DNA of 64,000 bases. Source: Amycolatopsis sp. DSM 110486. Lineage in GTDB: Bacteria > Actinomycetota > Actinomycetes > Mycobacteriales > Pseudonocardiaceae. Positions 59,410 to 64,000 of this stretch are shown in pieces (position 1 is the stretch's first letter; each line of letters begins with the position of its first letter). Below the pieces are notes generated by a model. The model ran no database searches and was not told where the DNA came from. It worked only from the letters and a program-made list of their open reading frames with translations. Made by a program: the position numbers and the translations under genes. The stretch spans positions 1,937,001 through 2,001,000 of the forward strand of contig NZ_CP080519.1 of assembly GCF_019468465.1 (NCBI RefSeq). The letters are read 5' to 3'.

Positions 59410-60150
59410 TTGGATCTGGACATCCTCGCGTTCGAGGGCCCGCTAGCCCAGCGCGGCATCGGCGTGATCGCACCGTTCGACCTCGCCCTCGAACGCGAAC
59501 TCTGGCGGTGGGTACCGATGGAGGTCTCCCTCCACCTCGCCCGCACGCCGTACGAGCCCGTGCCCGTGAGCATGGAGATGGCGCAGCTCGTGAGCGACAG
59601 CCGGCACCTCGCGGCCGCGACCCGCGACGTGCTGCACGTCGAGCCCGAGGTCGTCGCCTACCTCTGCACGTCGGGCAGCTTCGTGAACGGCATCGACTAC
59701 GAACGCTCCCTCACCAAGGCGATCTGCGACGCGGGCGCACCCGACGCCGTGACGACCTCGGGGGCGCTGGCCGAGGTGCTGCAGCAGCTCGACCTGCACC
59801 GGATCTCGGTGCTCACCCCCTACGACGCCGACCTCACCGGCAAGCTCCACGACTTCCTCGCCGAGCTCGGCGTGACCACGGTGTCCAGCGACCACCTTGG
59901 TCTGGGCGGCGGCATCTGGAAGGTCAGCTACCGCACCATCGCCGAGCGCATCCTCGCCGCCGATCACAGCGACGCCGAAGCGATCTTCGTCAGCTGCACC
60001 AACCTCCCCACGTTCGACTTGATCGAGCCCCTCGAGAAAGCCCTGGGCAAGCCCGTGCTGACGGCCAACCAGCTGACCATGTGGGCCTGCCTGCGCCGCA
60101 TGTACCTGCCGATCGTCGGCCCCGGCAAGTGGCTGCGGGAGGTCTCTTGA
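59410..60150 (+). CDS. Asp/Glu racemase / maleate isomerase-fold enzyme (two-cysteine)
   Basis: 246 residues from a TTG start with GGAGG 9 nt upstream and an in-frame stop just before. The family has two pseudo-symmetric halves, each supplying a Cys. Here VAYLCTSGSFVNG and FVSCTNLPTFD hold both, so racemase or cis-trans isomerase chemistry is possible. Maleate isomerase and arylmalonate decarboxylase are close relatives. First gene of the rightward operon under GntR operator 1. Confidence 0.85.
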   Translation: MDLDILAFEGPLAQRGIGVIAPFDLALERELWRWVPMEVSLHLARTPYEPVPVSMEMAQLVSDSRHLAAATRDVLHVEPEVVAYLCTSGSFVNGIDYERSLTKAICDAGAPDAVTTSGALAEVLQQLDLHRISVLTPYDADLTGKLHDFLAELGVTTVSSDHLGLGGGIWKVSYRTIAERILAADHSDAEAIFVSCTNLPTFDLIEPLEKALGKPVLTANQLTMWACLRRMYLPIVGPGKWLREVS

Positions 60151-60162
60151 CCCACCTGTCTA

Positions 60163-60178
60163 AGATTGTCGACAATCT
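60163..60178. promoter_or_regulatory. GntR operator 2 (perfect 16-bp palindrome)
   Basis: AGATTGTCGACAATCT, between the two racemase-fold genes and 19 bp before the second gene's GTG start. The core is the same as operator 1. It suggests an internal promoter or roadblock under the same regulator. Confidence 0.8.
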
Positions 60179-60196
60179 GCGTATCCCGGAGGTTTT

Positions 60197-60931
60197 GTGA
60201 CCACGATCGGCTTCATCTACCCCGACCACGCGGCCGAGGACGACTACCCGCTCGCCGAGCAGCTGCTCGGCGGGTCGGACGCCGACGAAGGCGACATCCG
60301 GCTGCCGGTCGAGCACATCTACGGCACCGACCTGCACGCCGTGCCGGAGCTGCTCGACCTCGGCAGCGAGGCCCGCCTCGCCGACGGCGCCGCCCAGCTC
60401 GCCAAGCACGAGCCCGACGCCGTGATCTGGGCCTGCACCTCCGGCAGCTTCGTGTACGGCTGGGACGGCGCGCGCGACCAGGCCGACCGCCTCTCCGCGG
60501 TGGCAGGGGTCCCGGCATCGAGCACGTCGTTCGCCTTTGTGCACGCGGCGCAGGCCCTCGGCGTGAAGCGCGTCGCGGTGGCCGCGAGCTACCCCGACGA
60601 CGTCGCGCGCCTGTTCGTGGACTTTCTCGCCGCCGGCGGCGTCGAGGTGCTCACGATGGCGAGCGCGGGCATCGACACCGCCGCCGAGGTCGGCCGGCTC
60701 GAGCCCCAGGCCGTGGTGCGCCTGGCCGTGGCGAACAACCACCCCGAGGCCGACGCCGTGCTCGTGCCGGACACCGCGATGCGCACGCTCGGCGAGATCA
60801 ACACCATCGAGACCGCGCTGGACAAGCCCGTGCTCACGGCGAACCAGGTGACGATCTGGGAAGGCCTGCGGCTCACCGGCACCACGCGCCTGGTGCGTTC
60901 GCTGGGCGCGTTGTTCCGGGTGAGGAGCTGA
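60197..60931 (+). CDS. Asp/Glu racemase / maleate isomerase-fold enzyme (one-cysteine)
   Basis: 244 residues from GTG at 60197 (CGGAGG ribosome site). A paralogue of the preceding gene: VIWACTSGSFVYG keeps the first Cys, but the second position reads AVLVPDTAMRTLGEI, with Asp where Cys is expected. A single catalytic Cys is the state seen in some decarboxylase-type relatives, so the two paralogues probably catalyse different steps. The end PVLTANQVTIWEGLRLTG matches the neighbour. Confidence 0.85.
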   Translation: MTTIGFIYPDHAAEDDYPLAEQLLGGSDADEGDIRLPVEHIYGTDLHAVPELLDLGSEARLADGAAQLAKHEPDAVIWACTSGSFVYGWDGARDQADRLSAVAGVPASSTSFAFVHAAQALGVKRVAVAASYPDDVARLFVDFLAAGGVEVLTMASAGIDTAAEVGRLEPQAVVRLAVANNHPEADAVLVPDTAMRTLGEINTIETALDKPVLTANQVTIWEGLRLTGTTRLVRSLGALFRVRS

Positions 60932-60934
60932 ACC

Positions 60935-61630
60935 GTGGTCGTCCTGCCCGACATCGAACCGGTCAGCCGGGAGTCGACCGCCGCCGTGATCGCGCGCCAG
61001 CTGCGCGACGCGATCATGACCGGCGCGCTGCCTCCCGGCACACAGCTCGGCGAGACCGACCTCGCCTCCCGGTTCCAGGTCTCGCGCGGCCCGCTGCGCG
61101 AGGCGATGCAGCACCTCGTCTCCGAAGGACTGCTCCGCAGCGAGCGCCACCGCGGCCTGTTCGTGATCGACCTCGAGCCGAGCGACGTGTTCGACATCTA
61201 CCTCGCCCGCTCGGCCGTCGAGCGCGCCGCCCTGCTGTGCGCCCTGCGCGGCGACCGCGAGCTCATCGCGGCCTCGCTGGAGCAGTCCGTGGCCGACATG
61301 GCCGCCGCCGCGAACGACGACGACCCCACCGCGCTCTCCGCCGCCGACCTCGCCTTCCACGAGGCCCTCATCAACGCCTCCGGCAGCAAACGCCTCGTAC
61401 GCATGGCCCGCACCCTCCTCATCGAGACGCGCATGTGCCTGACGCTGCTGCAGAGCACCGAGCAGGGCGTGGAAGACCGCGTGGACGAACACACGCGCAT
61501 CATCGACGCACTGCGCACCGGCGACGCGGACGCGGCCCTGCACCTGCTGGACGCGCACATGGAGGACGCGATCGGCCGACTCGTGCCGGGGACGAGCCTG
61601 AAGGAAGGCGGAGCGCCGGCTCCCGCGTGA
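60935..61630 (+). CDS. GntR-family regulator with FCD domain
   Basis: 231 residues from GTG at 60935, 3 nt after the preceding stop. N-terminal winged helix (IMTGALPPGTQLGETDLASRFQVSRGPLREAMQHL) and a C-terminal all-helical FCD domain that binds a carboxylate ligand through a metal (Asp/His pattern with FHEALINASGS and LLDAHMEDAI). Probably represses the divergent operons through operators 1 and 2; an intermediate of the pathway would be the inducer. Confidence 0.92.
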   Translation: MVVLPDIEPVSRESTAAVIARQLRDAIMTGALPPGTQLGETDLASRFQVSRGPLREAMQHLVSEGLLRSERHRGLFVIDLEPSDVFDIYLARSAVERAALLCALRGDRELIAASLEQSVADMAAAANDDDPTALSAADLAFHEALINASGSKRLVRMARTLLIETRMCLTLLQSTEQGVEDRVDEHTRIIDALRTGDADAALHLLDAHMEDAIGRLVPGTSLKEGGAPAPA

Positions 61631-61700
61631 CCGTGACCACGAGCCGCGACCGCAACCGCGCAGGCGTGACAACGCCGGCCGAAGACCGCGCCACACCCGT

Positions 61701-62180
61701 TCAGTCATCGGACCGCGTCCCCAGCACCGGCTGGCCGCCGAGGCCGTCGCGGTAGGACGGGGACCACGGGAAGCGGCCGGCTTCGTCGGCGTGGACGAGT
61801 TGCAGGGCGCGGATGTCGTGGCCGTACAGGGAAACCGCGACCGACAGGTGCGCCGACGGTGACGTGAGGGCGACGACCTCGACGGAAGGCAAGCCCCGCA
61901 AGGAAAAGATCTCGCCGGGCTGCGGTGGACCGGAGTTGAAGGAGCGTTCGGCGGCGGCGCCCAGCAGCAGGATGGACGGGTGCGGCGGCAGACCGGTGAC
62001 CACGAGCTCCGGCAGGCCGTGGGCCGTCAGGCCGACGGTGTAGGCCCAGGGCGGCCGGGGACCTGTGCCCAGCACGCCCTGGACGCACCAGCCGTACTCC
62101 TGGATCCGCTCGAGGACCTCCGCCAGGTAACGCTCCCCGGGTCTGGCCGTGTTTTCGCGGTCCTCACACTGCTCGCACAT
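61701..62180 (-). CDS. DUF4262 protein
   Basis: 159 residues starting MCEQCEDRENTARPG with a GGGGGAGC ribosome site. DUF4262 pattern: ERIQEYGWCVQGVLG, PPWAYTVGLTAHGLPELVVTG, and VSLYGHDIRALQLVHADEAGRFPW. The N-terminal CxxC may bind metal. Function unknown; common in actinomycetes. Confidence 0.85.
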   Translation of the reverse strand: MCEQCEDRENTARPGERYLAEVLERIQEYGWCVQGVLGTGPRPPWAYTVGLTAHGLPELVVTGLPPHPSILLLGAAAERSFNSGPPQPGEIFSLRGLPSVEVVALTSPSAHLSVAVSLYGHDIRALQLVHADEAGRFPWSPSYRDGLGGQPVLGTRSDD

Positions 62181-62264
62181 CGGTGCTCCCCCTCGTTCGA
62201 CGAAACCGGTCCGGCGGGAGCCGGTCGGTCGAGGAGAAGTGAAGCGGGGAGCACCGACGAAAAA

Positions 62265-63323
62265 TCAGCGGAGCGCTTCGGCCACCGCCGTGCCGAGGCG
62301 AGTTGTGGTAGCGGTGCCGCCGAGGTCGGGGGTGAGCTCGGCGCCGGCCGTGAGCACCTCGTCGACGGACGTGCGGATCGCCTGCGCGGCAACGGTTTCG
62401 CCCAGGTGTTCGAGCAGCATCGCGCCCGCCAGGATCTGGGCCACCGGGTTGGCGATGCCCTGGCCGGCGATGTCCGGAGCGCTCCCGTGGACCGCTTCGA
62501 ACATCGACGGAAACTCACCCGATGGGTTGATGTTTCCGGACGGCGCCATGCCCAGTCCGCCCGTGACGGCGGCCGCCAGGTCACTCAGGATGTCGCCGAA
62601 GAGGTTCGACCCGACGACCACGTCGAGCCGGTCCGGCGCCTGAACCATGCGCGCGGCCAACGCATCCACGTGCATCTGTCCACTTTCGACGTCCGGGTAC
62701 TTCGCCGCGACCTCGGCGAAGATCTCGTCCCAGAACGGCATCGAGTGGATCAGCCCGTTGGACTTCGTCGCCGACGTCACGCGAGAAGAACGCGTACGCG
62801 CCAGCTCGAACGCGTACCGGATGATCCGTTCCACCCCGACCCGCGTGAACACGGATTCCTGCAGCACGAACTCGTCCGGCCGCCCGGAGTTGTGCCGTCC
62901 GCCGATCGCCGAGTACTCGCCCTCGGAGTTTTCGCGGACGATCACCATCTCCAGCTCGTCGGCCGTCCGCCCCGAAAGCACCGACGTGGTGCCCGGCAGC
63001 AGCCGTACCGGCCGCAGGTTCACGTATTGCTGGAACGCGCGCCGCAGCGGGATCAGCAAGCCCCACAACGAAATGTGGTCCGGCACGCCGGGGAACCCGA
63101 CGGCACCCAGCAGGATGCCGTCGAACGCCGCCAGCTGCGCCACGCCGTCGTCCGGCATCATCGAGCCGGTCTGGGTGTAGCGCTCGCAGCTCCAGTCGAA
63201 CTCGGTCCACTGCAAGGAAAAGCCATGCCGAGCAGCGGCCGCGTCCAGGACCTTGCGCGCCTCGACCGTGACGTCGACGCCGATCCCGTCACCCGGGATG
63301 CTCGCGATGCGGTACTCGCTCAC
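62265..63323 (-). CDS. Tartrate/D-malate dehydrogenase-type isocitrate/isopropylmalate dehydrogenase family
   Basis: 352 residues. IASIPGDGIGVDVT at the start, then PVRLLPGTTS, VIVRENSEGEYSAIGG, the Lys and Asp of the ATKSNGLIHSMPFWDE region, and VGSNLFGDILSDLAAAVTGGLG with metal-binding Asps, ending EAVHGSAPDIAGQGIANP. NAD-dependent oxidative decarboxylation of a D-2-hydroxy dicarboxylate (tartrate, malate or similar). Coupled (ATGA) to the dehydrogenase upstream; with it, may feed a C4 acid into central metabolism. Confidence 0.88.
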   Translation of the reverse strand: MSEYRIASIPGDGIGVDVTVEARKVLDAAAARHGFSLQWTEFDWSCERYTQTGSMMPDDGVAQLAAFDGILLGAVGFPGVPDHISLWGLLIPLRRAFQQYVNLRPVRLLPGTTSVLSGRTADELEMVIVRENSEGEYSAIGGRHNSGRPDEFVLQESVFTRVGVERIIRYAFELARTRSSRVTSATKSNGLIHSMPFWDEIFAEVAAKYPDVESGQMHVDALAARMVQAPDRLDVVVGSNLFGDILSDLAAAVTGGLGMAPSGNINPSGEFPSMFEAVHGSAPDIAGQGIANPVAQILAGAMLLEHLGETVAAQAIRTSVDEVLTAGAELTPDLGGTATTTRLGTAVAEALR

Positions 63324-64000
63324 AGGCTCACCGCGATGTACTTGGTCTCGAGGAACTCCTCGATGCCGACCGTGCCACCCTCACGCCCGAGCCCCGACTG
63401 CTTGATGCCGCCGAACGGCGCCGCCGGGTTCGACACGATGCCCTGGTTCAGCCCGATCATCCCGGCCTCGAGCCGCTCCGACACGCGCAGCGCCCGCTTC
63501 ACGTCGCTGGTGAACAGGTACGAAACCAGGCCGTACTCCGTGTCGTTGGCCTTCGCGATCGCCTCGTCCTCGGTGTCGAACTGGGTGATCGGCGCGACCG
63601 GCCCGAAGATCTCCTCCGACGCCATCCGCGCGTCGACCGGCACGTCCGTGAGCACCGTGGCCTGGTAGAAGTGGCCGGGCCCGTCCACGGTCGCGCCGCC
63701 GGTGAGCACCCGCGCGCCGCGGTCGGTGGCGTCCTTGACCAGCGCGGTCACCTTCTTCACGGCGGCTTCGTCGATCAGCGGACCGACGACCACGCCCTCC
63801 TCCGTGCCCCGCCCCATCGCCAGCGCCTGCATGCGCTCGGTCAGCCGCCGCGAGAACTCGTCGGCAACGCCGCGCTGCACGTAGAAGCGGTTCGCCGCGG
63901 TGCACGCCTCGCCGATATTGCGCATCTTCGCCTGCATCGCGCCTTCGACGGCGGCGTCGAGGTCCGCGTCGTCGAAAACCAGGAACGGCGCGTTGCCACC
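63320..64000 (-). CDS. Succinate-semialdehyde dehydrogenase-type aldehyde dehydrogenase (partial)
   Basis: C-terminal about 225 residues; the N-terminus is outside the window. The catalytic Cys lies in IGEACTAANRFYVQ, followed by MGRGTEEGVVVGPLID, SEEIFGPVAPITQFDTEDEAI, APFGGIKQSGLGREGG and EEFLETKYIAV. Closest to NAD(P)+-dependent succinate-semialdehyde dehydrogenases (GabD group). In an operon with the tartrate/malate-type dehydrogenase. Confidence 0.88.
   Translation of the reverse strand, partial: GGNAPFLVFDDADLDAAVEGAMQAKMRNIGEACTAANRFYVQRGVADEFSRRLTERMQALAMGRGTEEGVVVGPLIDEAAVKKVTALVKDATDRGARVLTGGATVDGPGHFYQATVLTDVPVDARMASEEIFGPVAPITQFDTEDEAIAKANDTEYGLVSYLFTSDVKRALRVSERLEAGMIGLNQGIVSNPAAPFGGIKQSGLGREGGTVGIEEFLETKYIAVSL

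Noticed and set aside
1..64000. tRNA, rRNA, insertion sequences or integrase genes
   Set aside because: No transposase, integrase or tRNA-like T-arm with cloverleaf was recognised by eye. A tRNA scan would be the decisive test.

Overview
The window is very GC-rich, uses GTG and TTG starts freely, and is packed with ATGA/GTGA stop-start overlaps. It carries an ECF sigma/anti-sigma pair, a PAC2 protein, a lone MCE protein, DUF4232 and DUF1023 proteins and a WS/DGAT acyltransferase. This points to an actinomycete, most likely Pseudonocardiaceae such as Amycolatopsis (inference from gene families and composition only). No rRNA, tRNA, CRISPR array, phage or insertion sequence was recognised. The content is that of an accessory chromosomal region rich in catabolic and regulatory genes.

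Region by region. 0-3.8 kb: a divergent gentisate-type aromatic catabolic cluster (gentisate dioxygenase and 3-hydroxybenzoate 6-hydroxylase on -, FAH-family hydrolase and enolase-superfamily enzyme on +). 3.8-7.5 kb: a DUF4232 lipoprotein, an MFS-TetR operon with a low-complexity leader and palindromic operators, and an isochorismatase-family hydrolase. 7.5-7.75 kb: the decayed remains of a CoA-transferase. 7.85-16 kb: secreted tripeptidyl-aminopeptidase-like hydrolase, Tat-type lipoprotein, MarR-MFS pair with a near-perfect 24-bp operator, secreted GH3 hexosaminidase, acyl-CoA-ligase-like enzyme. 16-19 kb: an ECF sigma factor, its zinc anti-sigma factor and a repeat lipoprotein. The sigma operon and the lipoprotein gene are each preceded by the same SigL-like promoter (TGAAC[C/T]-N17-CGTGT[A/G]). 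19-22.2 kb: DUF1996 protein and ClC transporter-MarR operon. 22.2-24.7 kb: a GNAT gene divergent from a retron-like reverse transcriptase whose leader can fold into a long closed stem; a cupin gene follows 2 nt after it. 25-36.5 kb: amidohydrolase, CorA, MCE, methyltransferase, PAC2, paired bacterial PH-domain membrane proteins, IclR, GNAT, and a small gene behind a LexA-type SOS box.

36.6-40.1 kb: two homologous, degenerate tandem arrays with a period close to 20 bp flank a three-gene type-VII-secretion-like module (WXG100-like protein, DUF1023 alpha/beta hydrolase, lipoprotein). 40.2-46.4 kb: DUF2891 protein, CoA-transferase/aminotransferase operon, secreted GH27 alpha-galactosidase, DUF4231 protein. 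46.6-51.5 kb: P-loop kinase and a catabolic operon (ThDP enzyme, hyuA, hyuB, SDR) in which an internal deletion has joined the start of hyuA out of frame to the end of hyuB. 51.6-56.9 kb: WS/DGAT, aldo-keto reductase, MFS, MaoC, ArsR. 56.9-64 kb: a GntR-controlled cluster (amidase and 2-hydroxyacid dehydrogenase on -, two Asp/Glu-racemase/maleate-isomerase-fold enzymes and GntR on +) with two matching operators, then a DUF4262 protein, a tartrate/malate-type dehydrogenase and a partial succinate-semialdehyde dehydrogenase.

The strongest candidates for undescribed biology are the retron-like RT with its structured leader and coupled cupin, and the period-20 arrays around the secretion module.
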